From contig NZ_CP139195.1 in assembly GCF_034057115.1 (NCBI RefSeq), forward strand, positions 1,302,001 through 1,366,000: 64,000 bases of DNA. Direction: 5' to 3'. This document shows positions 7,831-17,223 of the stretch, piece after piece; positions within the stretch are counted from its first letter, which is position 1, and every line of letters begins with the position of its first letter. Below the pieces are notes generated by a model. It was not told where the DNA came from. It ran no database searches and saw only the letters and a list, made by a program, of their open reading frames with translations. The DNA is from Pseudomonas sp. AN-1 (GTDB taxonomy: Bacteria > Pseudomonadota > Gammaproteobacteria > Pseudomonadales > Pseudomonadaceae). The position numbers were made by a program, and so were the translations under genes.

Positions 7831-8214
7831 ATGAGCATGACCAACGCGCAACGCAACAAGTGCCACGCCATCATCTATACCGCCGCCGTCTCGGCCGGAG
7901 CGGGCAACCTCGTGCCGGTGCCGGGCACCGGCGTGGCTGCGGACATGGTGGCGATGACCGCCATGAGCGTCGGCCTGGCCGCCGTGTTCGGCGGCAACCT
8001 GAGCGAAGAGGCAGCCCGCGCCCTGGCCTTCGCCGCGATCAAGAACAGCATGCTCAAGCAGCCGATCAGGACGCTGACCAAGGAGCTGTCCAAGCTGGTG
8101 CCCTTCCTCGGCCAAATCGTCGCACCGGCCCTCAGCGCGGGGCTGGTCGAGGCGGCCGGCTGGGCGATGGCCGAGAACCTGGCGCAGCGCCAGCATCCGG
8201 CACTGGCGGCCTGA
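7831..8214 (+). CDS. DUF697-like small hydrophobic protein
   Basis: 127 residues from the ATG at 7831, preceded by GGGAGA. A central glycine- and alanine-rich segment, LVPVPGTGVAADMVAMTAMS, followed by further amphipathic helices, resembles the DUF697 domain usually fused to or encoded beside GTPases of the YcjF/Era-like group. Here it stands alone between array 1 and the cas operon. Two GTPase genes lie at 31.8-33.4 kb in the same island under the same type of promoter element, so a partnership at a distance is possible. The function is unknown; membrane association is likely from the hydrophobicity. Confidence 0.6.
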   Translation: MSMTNAQRNKCHAIIYTAAVSAGAGNLVPVPGTGVAADMVAMTAMSVGLAAVFGGNLSEEAARALAFAAIKNSMLKQPIRTLTKELSKLVPFLGQIVAPALSAGLVEAAGWAMAENLAQRQHPALAA

Positions 8215-8341
8215 TCCGGTGGCGGCTTGCCTGACACCCCGGGCTTGCGGCAATCTGTGGCGGTTTTCACAGGTTGCACCCGGGCCATCGCTCGCCCGGA
8301 CGCTCTACCGGGTGGAAGTCATACGGTTCACAGGATGTGTC

Positions 8342-9250
8342 ATGCCACCCGTTGCCCTGCCAGTCCCCATCGAACGCTGGTCGCTGCGCCTGCAGCTCGC
8401 ACGCCCGCTCCAACCCCTCGAGCACTGTGGCTCCATGCTGCGCGGCGCCTTCGGGCATGCACTCAAGGCGCTGGCCTGTCGCTGCCCTGCGCCGGCACAC
8501 CGGCCCGACTGCCTGTGCCGGCAGATCTTCGAGCCACTGCCGCCGAGCGACTGGCCGCTGCGCTACCGCGACTGCCCGCCGGCCTATGTCATCACCCCGC
8601 CGCCCGCTGCTGCCGACAACCGGCAGCAACTGGACTTCGCCTTTACCCTGCTCGGCCCGACGCTGGAGCAGCGCGCACTGATCTGGCAGGCCTGGCAACA
8701 GGCCGCCAGCCAGGGACTGGGCAAGGCGCAGGTGCCGGCCCGGCTGCAGGCGCTCGGCCATGAACACTGCCTGCCCTGTGCACCCGGCAGCACGACCGTA
8801 CACCTGCAACTGACCAGCCCGCTGCTGTTCAAACGCAAGCTGCCCGGCCAGCCACACAGCCAGCCGCTGCGCCCGCACGAGCTTGGCATCGACGACCTGC
8901 TGGTCGCCCTGCACCGGCGCCTCGAGCTGACCCACCGGCTGTATGGCGTGCCCGCCACGCCACTGCCCGCGCTCGATGAGTGGCTGGCGCTCGGCTCATC
9001 CCTGCGCTTCGCGGCCCGGCTGCACGAACACCACTACGCCCGCCACTCCAACCGCCAGCAGCAGCGCATGCCGCTGTACGGCCTGAGCGGCGAAATCCAA
9101 CTCGGCGGCCCGCTCCCTCAATCCCTGCGCGATGCCCTGGCCCTTGGCCAGTGGCTGCACATCGGCGGAAAGACCGCGCTAGGGCTGGGGGGGTATCGGC
9201 TGATGGCCGCCCACGAATCCACTGTCAATGACGGGAAGCCCATGCCATGA
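8342..9250 (+). CDS. cas6: Cas6 family crRNA-processing endoribonuclease
   Basis: 302 residues from the ATG at 8342 (AGGATG upstream); the longer frame from 8219 has no ribosome site. The C-terminal region has the Cas6 pattern GLSGEIQLGG and LGQWLHIGGKTALGLGGYRL, a glycine-rich RNA-binding loop at the end of the second ferredoxin-like fold. Cas6 cuts the repeat RNA to leave an 8-nt 5' tag, here expected to be AUUAAGAC. The gene opens the effector operon and overlaps cmr1 by ATGA. The first ~60 residues hold a cysteine-rich stretch (CRCPAPAHRPDCLC) that might bind metal; I have not seen this in typical Cas6. Confidence 0.85.
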   Translation: MPPVALPVPIERWSLRLQLARPLQPLEHCGSMLRGAFGHALKALACRCPAPAHRPDCLCRQIFEPLPPSDWPLRYRDCPPAYVITPPPAAADNRQQLDFAFTLLGPTLEQRALIWQAWQQAASQGLGKAQVPARLQALGHEHCLPCAPGSTTVHLQLTSPLLFKRKLPGQPHSQPLRPHELGIDDLLVALHRRLELTHRLYGVPATPLPALDEWLALGSSLRFAARLHEHHYARHSNRQQQRMPLYGLSGEIQLGGPLPQSLRDALALGQWLHIGGKTALGLGGYRLMAAHESTVNDGKPMP

Positions 9251-10428
9251 AGTTCATCCAGCCGGTGGAAGTCACCGCCGAATACAAGATCACCACGCCG
9301 ATGTTCCTCGGCGGCGCCTTCCCCGCGGAAGGCATCGATGCGCAGCAGTTCCGCAATGCCCCGCTCAAGGGCGCCCTGCGCTTCTGGTGGCGGGCACTGA
9401 ACTGGGGGCGCGTGCTCAAGGCTGCCAATGGCAACGAGGCCGAGGCGCTGAAGGCCCTGCATCGTCGCGAAGGCGAAATTTTCGGCAGGGCCAGCGATGG
9501 CAAGGATTCGGTGCAGAGTCGGGTGCAGTTGAGTAGCAAGCTGGAGGGATGTCGGCAGCAGCCTGCCGGTCCGGGGCTTGCCTCGCTGGGTTATCTGCTG
9601 GGCCAGGGGCTTTATCACTTCAACCAAGGGCTGCTCCGCCCCCACCTGTCAGGTGGCAGCCTGCAAGTCGCTGCACGCTTCAAGCCCGGCACCGCTGCGG
9701 CAGACATTGACTCAGTCAAGGAAGCCTTGATTGCACTGGGCCTGTTCGGCGGCCTGGGTAGCCGTGCCCGCAAGGGACTCGGTTCGCTGGCGATCCAGCA
9801 TATTGGCCAAAAGGCGGAAGCCCCCTATCGCTTCAGCAGCCTTGAGCAAGTCGAGCAGTTCATCGCCGGACTGGATTTCAGTGCCCCGGGCAACACACCT
9901 TTGTCAGCACTTTCCAACCAGTCGCGTATCGACTGCCTGAGCTCCGGCAGCAACGCGATGGCACTCCTCGCGGAAATCGGCAATGAAATGCAGCTGTATC
10001 GCAGCTATGGCCGGAACGGCATGGTGGGACGACAGGAGGCCCGCCGCAACTTCGTCCCCGACCACGACAACGCCCTGAAGGCCGCCAATGGCGAACGGAT
10101 TGCCGAACTGCCCAAGCGCGGAGTGTTCGGCCTGCCGCACAACTACTACTTTTCGTCCAGCAGGGCTTCCCTGGGGATCGCCCCGAAAGACAGCAACAGA
10201 AGCCGTCGTGCCTCCCCGCTGCTGATTCACATCCACGAGTTTCCTGACGGACAGTGCATGGCAGTACAGACTCTGCTGCCCGGCCGCTTCCTGCCGAAAA
10301 ATACCGAAGTCGAGCTGAGGGGTAATCGCCGCAGCAATACCCTCACCGACCCCGCCGTGGACTACGACGTCATCCACCGCTATCTCGATGGATTCAAGAA
10401 TCACAAGGTGCTGCGCCATGGAAAATAA
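9247..10428 (+). CDS. cmr1: Cmr1 (type III-B RAMP subunit, Cas7 family)
   Basis: 393 residues. The N-terminal EVTAEYKITTPMFLGG and APLKGALRFWWRAL segments are the RAMP strand and the conserved lysine-rich helix of Cmr1. A GLFGGLGSRARKGLGSL loop is the glycine-rich RAMP motif. Cmr1 caps the 3' end of the crRNA-bound Cmr complex and helps hold target RNA. Its presence identifies the locus as type III-B. It overlaps cas6 upstream (ATGA) and cas10 downstream (11 bp), so it sits in a tightly coupled operon. Confidence 0.92.
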   Translation: MKFIQPVEVTAEYKITTPMFLGGAFPAEGIDAQQFRNAPLKGALRFWWRALNWGRVLKAANGNEAEALKALHRREGEIFGRASDGKDSVQSRVQLSSKLEGCRQQPAGPGLASLGYLLGQGLYHFNQGLLRPHLSGGSLQVAARFKPGTAAADIDSVKEALIALGLFGGLGSRARKGLGSLAIQHIGQKAEAPYRFSSLEQVEQFIAGLDFSAPGNTPLSALSNQSRIDCLSSGSNAMALLAEIGNEMQLYRSYGRNGMVGRQEARRNFVPDHDNALKAANGERIAELPKRGVFGLPHNYYFSSSRASLGIAPKDSNRSRRASPLLIHIHEFPDGQCMAVQTLLPGRFLPKNTEVELRGNRRSNTLTDPAVDYDVIHRYLDGFKNHKVLRHGK

Positions 10429-12358
10429 GCAGATCTTCCAGTTCACCCTCGGCCCGGTGCAGGGTTTCGTGGCGCAGGCGCGGCGGACCCGCGATTTCTG
10501 GGCCGGCTCCTTCATCCTGTCCTGGCTGTCCAGCGTGGCCATGGCCTGCATCCAGCAGCAGGGCGGCAAGATCAGCTTCCCGGTGCCGGACGGCAACTAT
10601 CTGGACTGGCTGCACGGCAAGAAAAGCGGCCAGCCGCCGCTGCAGGGCAGCGTGCCCAACCGCTTCAAGGCGATGACCGCCGAAGTGCCGGAGGACTTCG
10701 AGCCACAGCGCGTCACCGAGAGTGTGCGCGCTGCCTGGCAGGCGCTGGCCGACTGTGTATGGCGCAATGACCTGGACGGCCTGGCCGGTGAGCAGACCCG
10801 CACCATCTGGCAGCGCCAGGTCGCCAACTTCTGGGAGATCAGCTGGGTACTCTCCGCCAGCGAGGGCGGCAACCTGCTCGACCGGCGCAAGAACTGGCGC
10901 AACCCGGTGGCCCCGGACGAGCCGGGCCACAAGTGCATGATGATGGACGGCTGGCAGGAGCTGTCCGGCGTGCTGGCCGCCGACATGAAGGCGGTCAACC
11001 GCTTCTGGGAAACGCTCGCCGCCAGCGGCAAGCCGGGCATCCAGACCGACCTGCGCACGGGCGAGCAGCTCTGTGCGCTGGCCTTCATCAAGCGCCGCTT
11101 CTCGCGCTACTTCGAGCAGGTGCATGTCACCCTGCCCGGCAGCGACATGACGATCCACGGCTGGCGACTGCCCAGCGCGGTGCCCTCGGTGTCCTTCCTC
11201 GCCGCCGCCCACTGGGTCGCCGAGGCCATCGACAAGGCGCCGCTGGCGGCCTTCGAGCAGTTCGCTGCCGAGGCGCGCAAACTGTCCAGCTACTCGGAAG
11301 CCGCCCACGTGCAGGATGAGGCTTTCGAGATCGACATCCACTGCGTCAGCGATGCCGCACGCCGCCGTCAGCGCGAAGAAGCCGGCTTCCGGCGCCTGTG
11401 GGCCGGGCTGGATGGCCAACTGTACTTCCCCTCGGCCCTGCAGAATCCCAACCTGTTCGACGACCAGGCACAGGCCGGCAAGGTTCTGAAGGCCCTGAAC
11501 CGGCTGCGCCAGGATGCTGGCATGGCCACGCTGCCTTCGCCCTTCTACGCCATCCTGCTGATGGACGGCGACCAGCTCGGCAGCCATATGGGCGACACCA
11601 GCAAGCAGGAGCCGATCAGCCAGGCGCTCAATGCCTTCACCGCACAGGCCGGCGAGCTGGTACGCGAACACAACGGCTTCCTGGTGTATGCCGGCGGTGA
11701 CGACGTGCTGGCCCTGCTGCCGCTGGAAGATGCCCTGCCGGCCGCCGCCGCGCTGCAGGCCTTCTACAAGCGCTGCTTCCGGGAGCATACCGGCGGCCGG
11801 GTGCCCTCCACCCTGTCGGGCGCCATCGAGTTCGTGCATATCCGCACGCCGCTGACCCGCGTGCTGCAGGATGCCCACCAGTTGCTCGACGAGGTGGCCA
11901 AGGACGAAACCGGCCGCGATGCCGTGGCCGTGCGCGTCTGGAAGCCCTCGGGCCTCGCCGCACAGTGGAGCATGCCCTGGGACAAGGCGCTGGATGCCGA
12001 CGGCCAGGTTCGCATCTGCCAGCTGGCCGAGCAGTTCGCCAACCAGCAGGGCGAGGAAGCGCACTTCTCCAGCAAGTTCTTCTTCCGCGCCAAGCAGGTG
12101 ATCGAGGGCTTCCCGGACATGAAGCCCGAAGCCCTCCTGAAAGTGCTGCAGGCCGAATACCAGCACTCGTTCGGCTCCCGCGGCAAGCAGTTGCCCGAAA
12201 TCTCGCTGGTGCAATTGCTGGAGCAGAGTTTCCGCTGGCAGCGCCAGCTGGAAACCGCCGGCATCCACGCCAAATTCACCACGCATGGCCTCAACCCGGA
12301 TGCCGCCCTGCTGGTGCGCTTCCTCGCCGACAAGGGCATGGAGAGGGACTCCCAATGA
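10418..12358 (+). CDS. cas10: Cas10/Cmr2, HD-less, with GGDD cyclase motif
   Basis: 646 residues from the ATG at 10418; an in-frame ATG at 10388 is deeper inside cmr1. The protein begins directly with the FTLGPVQGFVAQARRTRDFW segment, which in longer Cmr2 proteins follows an N-terminal HD nuclease domain, so that domain is absent. The first palm has ILLMDGDQLG. The second palm has the cyclase signature AGGDD at residues 426-429. The protein should therefore make cyclic oligoadenylates from ATP when target RNA is bound but lack DNA cleavage. Downstream csx2 and other CARF proteins are the likely receivers of this signal. Confidence 0.93.
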   Translation: MENKQIFQFTLGPVQGFVAQARRTRDFWAGSFILSWLSSVAMACIQQQGGKISFPVPDGNYLDWLHGKKSGQPPLQGSVPNRFKAMTAEVPEDFEPQRVTESVRAAWQALADCVWRNDLDGLAGEQTRTIWQRQVANFWEISWVLSASEGGNLLDRRKNWRNPVAPDEPGHKCMMMDGWQELSGVLAADMKAVNRFWETLAASGKPGIQTDLRTGEQLCALAFIKRRFSRYFEQVHVTLPGSDMTIHGWRLPSAVPSVSFLAAAHWVAEAIDKAPLAAFEQFAAEARKLSSYSEAAHVQDEAFEIDIHCVSDAARRRQREEAGFRRLWAGLDGQLYFPSALQNPNLFDDQAQAGKVLKALNRLRQDAGMATLPSPFYAILLMDGDQLGSHMGDTSKQEPISQALNAFTAQAGELVREHNGFLVYAGGDDVLALLPLEDALPAAAALQAFYKRCFREHTGGRVPSTLSGAIEFVHIRTPLTRVLQDAHQLLDEVAKDETGRDAVAVRVWKPSGLAAQWSMPWDKALDADGQVRICQLAEQFANQQGEEAHFSSKFFFRAKQVIEGFPDMKPEALLKVLQAEYQHSFGSRGKQLPEISLVQLLEQSFRWQRQLETAGIHAKFTTHGLNPDAALLVRFLADKGMERDSQ

Positions 12359-13533
12359 CGCTGATCTGCCGCTTCACCCCCTTCGATACCTGGTTCTTCC
12401 GCGAGTCCCGCCCGCAGGGCAGCATCGGCAGCAGCGAGCTGGGCAGCGTGTTCCCGCCACCGCTGCGCACCCTGCTCGGCGCCGTCCGCACGGCCATTGG
12501 CGATGCCTGGCATGCCCGGCACGGTACCAATTGGCGGCAGTTCGCCCAGCTTGCCGAGCTGCAGGCTCTGATCGGCCATGCCGACAACCTCGGCAACCTG
12601 CGCTGCCGCGGTCCCTGGCTGGTCAAGGGCGAACAGCGCCTGTATCCGGCGCCGGCCACCCTGATGATCAAGGACAGCATCTGCTTCAGCCTCGGCCTGG
12701 GCGATCCGGTGCACTGCGATCTGGGCCGGCTGCATCTGCCGGCATTTCCCGAGCGCGTCGCCGGCCTGGACAACCTGGCCGGCGCCAAGCCACTCGGTCA
12801 GTGCTGGCTGACCGCTGCCGGCTGGCAGGCCGTGCTCGCCGGTCGGGCGCCGACGCCGGAACAGATCGTCCCGGCCAGCGCCCTGTTCCACGAAGAGCCC
12901 CGCCTGGGCATCGGCCGCGACAACGCGCGCAGCGCCGTATCCCATGGCCTGCTCTACCAGACCCGCCACCTGCGCCTGCTGGACGATGTCGCCGTCGAGC
13001 TGCAGCTCGACGGGCTGGCGGATGCGGCCCTGGAGCCACTGAACCTGCCGGAGCGCCAGGTCATCCGCCTCGGCGGCGAAGGCCGCCAGGCCTGCCTGAG
13101 CCTGCAGCGCAGCCAGGCCGATACGGACCTCACGCCGCCCGGCCTGCCGGATAGCAGCCCGCTGCTGCTCTACACCCTGACGCCCATGCCCTGCGCCGCC
13201 GGCATGCCGGCCGGCATTCCAGCCGGCTTCCAGGCCTCCCAGCGCAACGGCATCGATGTCTGGGAGGGCGAAATCGCCTGCATCGGGGTACGCATCCTCT
13301 CGGTGGCCTGTGGTCGCCCGCTGCGTGAAGGCGGCTGGGACATGGCCAACCACCAGTCGCGTCCGGTGCAGAGCCTGCTGCCGGCCGGCAGCGCCCTGTT
13401 CGTCGAGGCGCTGGACGGCAATCCCGCCAGCCTGCTCGCCCTGCACAACCTGATCTGTGGCCCGGACGCTGCTCTGGGCCGTGGCCAACTGCTGCTTGGC
13501 CGTCTGCCGAACCTCTCCACTTCCGGGAACTGA
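12355..13533 (+). CDS. cmr3: Cmr3 (type III-B Cas5-like subunit)
   Basis: 392 residues; the start overlaps the cas10 stop (ATGA). The FTPFDTWFFRESRPQG start and SVFPPPLRTLLGAVRTAIG helix are typical of Cmr3, as is a glycine-rich C-terminal loop, ALGRGQLLLGRLP. Cmr3 is the Cas5-like RAMP protein that binds the 5' tag of the crRNA and contacts Cas10, forming the head of the complex with it. No truncation is seen. The longer frame upstream runs inside cas10 and was not used. Confidence 0.9.
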   Translation: MTLICRFTPFDTWFFRESRPQGSIGSSELGSVFPPPLRTLLGAVRTAIGDAWHARHGTNWRQFAQLAELQALIGHADNLGNLRCRGPWLVKGEQRLYPAPATLMIKDSICFSLGLGDPVHCDLGRLHLPAFPERVAGLDNLAGAKPLGQCWLTAAGWQAVLAGRAPTPEQIVPASALFHEEPRLGIGRDNARSAVSHGLLYQTRHLRLLDDVAVELQLDGLADAALEPLNLPERQVIRLGGEGRQACLSLQRSQADTDLTPPGLPDSSPLLLYTLTPMPCAAGMPAGIPAGFQASQRNGIDVWEGEIACIGVRILSVACGRPLREGGWDMANHQSRPVQSLLPAGSALFVEALDGNPASLLALHNLICGPDAALGRGQLLLGRLPNLSTSGN

Positions 13534-13536
13534 ATC

Positions 13537-14424
13537 ATGACCACTCGATCCGCCCTGCTGATGCTCTCCACCGAAACCCCGCTGCACGCCGGCACCGGCC
13601 AGTCGGTGGCAGGTATCGACCTGCCGATCCAGCGCGAGGTGCATACCAACTGGCCCTGCGTGTACGGCTCCGCCGTCAAGGGCGCGCTGCGCGCCCGCGC
13701 CTTCCACGACCGCATGAACAAGGACGACCTGACCGAGCTGTTCGGCCCGGAACATGCCGCCGCGGCCGGCGAGCGCGACAGCAGCCACGCCGGCGCCCTG
13801 CTGGTCGGCGATGCCCGCCTGCTGCTGCTGCCGGTGCGCTCGCTGCAATCCTGCTTCAAGTGGGTGACCTGCCCGGCCATCCTCAAGCGTTTCCAGCGCG
13901 ACGCGGAACGCCTGGGCATCGAGCTGCAGGCACTGCAGCTGCCTGCACTCGCGGGCACCGAAGCACTGGCCGGCACGGCTGGCAACCTGTTCCTCGAGGA
14001 GTTCCGCCTGCAGGCCAGCGCCAGCGAACTGATCGAACACCTGGCCGGGGTACTGGCCGGCCTGTGCGATGGCACCCCGGATGCCCGCGAACTGCAGGAG
14101 CGCCTGGTCATCGTCCCCGACGACATCTTCAGCTTCCTGGCCAGCAACGCCACCGCCGTCAACGCGCATATCGCCCTCGATGCCGCCAGCAAGACCGTCA
14201 AGGACGGTGCGCTCTGGTACGAGGAAACCCTGCCGCCGGAAAGCCTGCTGTATGTCGCGCTGACCGCCACCGCCAGCCGCCGCAAGGGCAGCGAGCGCGC
14301 ACCGGGTGCGATGCTCGACCTGTTCTCTGCGCTGCTCGAACAGCGCAGCTGGCTGCAGCTGGGCGGCAACGAAACCACCGGCATGGGCTGGTGCCGCGCC
14401 AGTCTCAACTGCGGCCAGGTCTGA
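13537..14424 (+). CDS. cmr4: Cmr4 (Cas7 backbone, target-RNA nuclease)
   Basis: 295 residues, 3 bp after cmr3. The TPLHAGTGQSVAGIDLPIQR segment matches the conserved Cmr4 region containing the catalytic aspartate, here D28. GSAVKGALRARA is the RAMP helix, and a GNETTGMGWCR loop closes the protein. Cmr4 repeats along the crRNA and cuts bound RNA at 6-nt intervals. Because the aspartate is kept, RNA cleavage and switching off of Cas10 should be intact. Confidence 0.93.
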   Translation: MTTRSALLMLSTETPLHAGTGQSVAGIDLPIQREVHTNWPCVYGSAVKGALRARAFHDRMNKDDLTELFGPEHAAAAGERDSSHAGALLVGDARLLLLPVRSLQSCFKWVTCPAILKRFQRDAERLGIELQALQLPALAGTEALAGTAGNLFLEEFRLQASASELIEHLAGVLAGLCDGTPDARELQERLVIVPDDIFSFLASNATAVNAHIALDAASKTVKDGALWYEETLPPESLLYVALTATASRRKGSERAPGAMLDLFSALLEQRSWLQLGGNETTGMGWCRASLNCGQV

Positions 14425-14434
14425 GGAGCGCACC

Positions 14435-14839
14435 ATGAACAACACCCGCAACGTTCAGACCATGGATCAGCAGCGCGCCGCTTTCGCGCTGCAGACCATC
14501 GAAGGCTTCCTGCTGAAGCAGGACAAGACCCGCCAGACCGAACTGCGCCGCTACATCATCCAGATCCCGGCGCTGATCCACATGAACGGCCTGGGCCAGG
14601 CGCTGGCCTTCTACCGCATGAAGGGCAGCGACAGCAGCCATGAACTGATCTACCAGTTGCTCGGCAAGTGGCTGTGCCAGGACAAGGCCGGACGGGTCTT
14701 CGACGGCACCGAGCACGATCTGCTCAAGGCCATCACCGGCAGCGACTACCGCTGCTACATGGCCGCGCAGAACGAGGCGCTGGCCCTGCTGGAGTGGCTG
14801 AAGAAGTTCGCCACCGCCCTGCTGCACAAGGAGGACTGA
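14435..14839 (+). CDS. cmr5: Cmr5 (small subunit, Cas11)
   Basis: 134 residues, all helical in appearance. The start MNNTRNVQTMDQQRAAFA is followed by YIIQIPALIHMNGLGQALAF, the conserved helix of the Cmr5 family. The start at 14435 has a GAGGAG site; the longer frame from 14306 lies inside cmr4. Cmr5 forms the belly filament next to the Cmr4 backbone and binds target RNA. Its length fits the family. Confidence 0.9.
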   Translation: MNNTRNVQTMDQQRAAFALQTIEGFLLKQDKTRQTELRRYIIQIPALIHMNGLGQALAFYRMKGSDSSHELIYQLLGKWLCQDKAGRVFDGTEHDLLKAITGSDYRCYMAAQNEALALLEWLKKFATALLHKED

Positions 14840-14841
14840 GC

Positions 14842-16002
14842 ATGGTGCTGCCGCTCTATCAAGGCCTGCTCGCACCGGCCAAGCCTGACCACAGCAGCCA
14901 TATGGGGCTGTGGTTCGAGCGCTATTTCTCCGCCTATCCCGACGACTTCGATGGCGTCGACGAGGTTGCCCGCGGCGAGTGGCTGAAGACCTGTACCCGT
15001 CACAACTACGGCGAACAGTTCAAGAGCCGCCTGCTCGACAAGGCCGTGCGCACCCTCGACATGGCCCGCAGCTTCGCTGGCGATGCGCGCATCTTCCACT
15101 GTGCCGGGCGCTTCGTGACCGGCACCGGCAACGCCCACCCGCTGGAAAACGGCTTCACCTGGCACCCGACCCTCGGCATGCCCTACCTGCCCGGCAGCGC
15201 GGTCAAGGGGCTGGTGCGCACGGTGATCGAAACCGCCCTGGACGACAGCGACGAGGCGCGCAAGCGGCTGCTCAAGCTGTGGTTCGGCACCGAGGCCAAG
15301 GGCGACGTCGCCGAGCAGGCCGGCGCGCTGATCTTCCTCGATGCCCTGCCGGTGGCTCCCTGCGACCTGAAGGCCGAAGTGCTGACCCCGCACATGGGCA
15401 AGTGGTACGAAAAAGGCGGCAAGGATCCGCTGAAGGCCGACACCATGCCCGGCGACTGGCACTCCCCGGTCCCGGTCACCTGGCTGGTCGCCAGCAACCT
15501 GCAACTGCAGTTCACCATCCTGCCGCGTCCGGGCGCCGAGGCCATCGCCCTGGATGACGTATGGGAAGCACTGGAATACGGTCTGTCGAAGGTCGGGGCC
15601 GGCGCCAAGACGGCCATCGGCTACGGGCTGTTCGAATTCGAGGCGAACCTGCAGCAGCAAGTCGCCCGACAACTGGACAGCCAGCGCCTGAAACAGGCCG
15701 AACGGAGGGCCGAGCGCCAGCACCAGCAGGCGCTGGCCAGCGCCTCGCCGGCGCAGCGCTGCAAACTGGAGCTGGAAAGCTACCTGGAAAGCCTGCCGGA
15801 CAAGATGCCAGCCTCGGACGCCCGCAGCGCGGAGCTCTGGGAGCGCATCAAGGTCGGCATCGAACAGGTAGCAGCCGAAGGCGGCCCGGCAGAAAAAGCC
15901 GGGCTGCATGCCCTGATCAAGGGCGCCAGGGACAGGAAGTTCATGGTCAGCAGCAAGAAGGACAAGGAATTCAAGGCCCTGCTGGCCACGCTGCTCTCCT
16001 GA
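14842..16002 (+). CDS. cmr6: Cmr6 (type III-B RAMP subunit) with long C-terminal tail
   Basis: 386 residues from the ATG at 14842, overlapping the cmr5 stop region with an AAGGAGG site inside cmr5. The central FVTGTGNAHPLENGFTWHPT and GMPYLPGSAVKGLVRTVIE segments are Cmr6 hallmarks, and KVGAGAKTAIGYGLFE is the RAMP glycine loop ending the usual domain. Beyond about residue 275 there is an extra ~110-residue charged helical tail (QQQ, RRAERQHQ, KKDKEFK) longer than in many Cmr6 proteins. Cmr6 caps the Cmr4 filament at the crRNA 3' end with Cmr1. The tail's role is unknown. Confidence 0.9.
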   Translation: MVLPLYQGLLAPAKPDHSSHMGLWFERYFSAYPDDFDGVDEVARGEWLKTCTRHNYGEQFKSRLLDKAVRTLDMARSFAGDARIFHCAGRFVTGTGNAHPLENGFTWHPTLGMPYLPGSAVKGLVRTVIETALDDSDEARKRLLKLWFGTEAKGDVAEQAGALIFLDALPVAPCDLKAEVLTPHMGKWYEKGGKDPLKADTMPGDWHSPVPVTWLVASNLQLQFTILPRPGAEAIALDDVWEALEYGLSKVGAGAKTAIGYGLFEFEANLQQQVARQLDSQRLKQAERRAERQHQQALASASPAQRCKLELESYLESLPDKMPASDARSAELWERIKVGIEQVAAEGGPAEKAGLHALIKGARDRKFMVSSKKDKEFKALLATLLS

Positions 16003-16058
16003 TGCCCACCAACCTCCGGTCATGGCCCCATGACCGGAGCCGCCTACACGGAGCCCCC

Positions 16059-17216
16059 ATGACCACCCTCATCAGCCTGCTCGGCAAGGGCAAGCACGAC
16101 CCGGAAACCGGTTATAAGACGGCACGCTACCGCTTCGACGATGGCAGCGTGCGCGAAGAACCCTTCTTCGGCCTGGCGCTGGCCCGGCAGATCCAGCCGC
16201 AGCGGCTGGTGGTGGCCGGTACGGCCGGCAGCATATGGGATGTCCTGCTGCAGCATCAGGCCGCCGCCGACGAAACGGTGCTGCAACTGATGGAGGCGGT
16301 CGAACAGGAGTCCGTCACCCAGGCGCTGCTCACCAGCTGCGAGCCCCACCTCAGCCGGCAGCTCGGCCGGCCGGTGACCTGCCTGCTGATCCCCTATGCC
16401 CGCAACGCGGACGAACAGGTGGCCATCCTGCAGGCGCTGGCCAGCGTGATTGCCGAACGGGAGTCGGTGGTGATCGACGTCACCCACGGCTTCCGCCACC
16501 TGCCCATGCTGGCGCTGGTCGCCGCCCGCTACCTGGCCCGTGTGCGTCAGGTCCAGGTCGAGGAGCTGTATTACGGCGCACTGGAGATGAGCGCGGCCGG
16601 CGAAACCCCGGTGCTCAGGCTGGGCAGCCTGCTGCACATGCTCGACTGGGTGGAGTCGCTGGCCACCTACGAGAAGGATGGCGATTACGGGGTGTTCGCC
16701 CCGCTGCTGGAGGCCGATGGCATGGACAGCCGGCAGGCCGCCCTGCTGAGACAGGCCTCCTTCTACGAACGCACCGGCAACCCGGTGCAGGCCCAGCAGA
16801 AGCTGGGCAGCGTGATCGAGTCGGTGAAGAATCATGGCGGCGCGCTGGGCCGGCTGTTCCGCGACACCCTAGCCCGCCGCATCAGCTGGTTCCGCAAGGG
16901 CAACCGCAGCGACTGGGAGCGGGCGCTCGGCAATGCCTACCTCGAGCGGGGCGACTACCTGCGGGCAGCCACCTATCTGTACGAATCCAACATCACCCGG
17001 GCCACTCTGCTGCGCGGTTGGGACAGCAACGACTTCACCGACCGCAAGCGCGCCTATGAGCTGGAGCGCGGCGAGGACAGCAAGGAATTGGAATACCTGC
17101 GCAACAGCCTGTGCCACGGCATCCGCCCGATGGGCAATTACACCGCCCAGCACCTGCAGAGCGAAGAACGGCTGAAAAGCCGGCTGGAGCAACTCAGCAA
17201 GGCCACGGAACAGTGA
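16059..17216 (+). CDS. csx2: Csx2/Csx1-type CARF-HEPN ribonuclease (TIGR02221)
   Basis: 385 residues from the ATG at 16059 (GGAG upstream); the long frame from 15561 is antiphase to cmr6. The N-terminus MTTLISLLGKGKHDPETGY is typical of the TIGR02221 family. A CARF-type Rossmann core follows, with VVIDVTHGFRHLPM near residues 140-160 as the ligand loop. The C-terminal HEPN domain has the catalytic pattern RNSLCH, R348 to H353. Binding of cyclic oligoadenylate made by Cas10 is expected to switch on RNA cleavage. It is the last gene of the cas operon, 56 bp after cmr6. Confidence 0.87.
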   Translation: MTTLISLLGKGKHDPETGYKTARYRFDDGSVREEPFFGLALARQIQPQRLVVAGTAGSIWDVLLQHQAAADETVLQLMEAVEQESVTQALLTSCEPHLSRQLGRPVTCLLIPYARNADEQVAILQALASVIAERESVVIDVTHGFRHLPMLALVAARYLARVRQVQVEELYYGALEMSAAGETPVLRLGSLLHMLDWVESLATYEKDGDYGVFAPLLEADGMDSRQAALLRQASFYERTGNPVQAQQKLGSVIESVKNHGGALGRLFRDTLARRISWFRKGNRSDWERALGNAYLERGDYLRAATYLYESNITRATLLRGWDSNDFTDRKRAYELERGEDSKELEYLRNSLCHGIRPMGNYTAQHLQSEERLKSRLEQLSKATEQ

Positions 17217-17223
17217 CACTCTC

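Noticed and set aside
8224-8260. CTTGCC words upstream of cas6 as a further copy of the island promoter element
   Set aside because: The left half of the palindrome is absent and no -10-like box occurs at 25-26 bp, so the cas operon was left out of the set.
10394-12355. 653-codon minus-strand open frame opposite cas10
   Set aside because: Shadow of cas10, which has all expected motifs on the plus strand.
11764-14451. 895-codon minus-strand open frame across cas10-cmr3-cmr4
   Set aside because: Runs antisense through three well-supported cmr genes.
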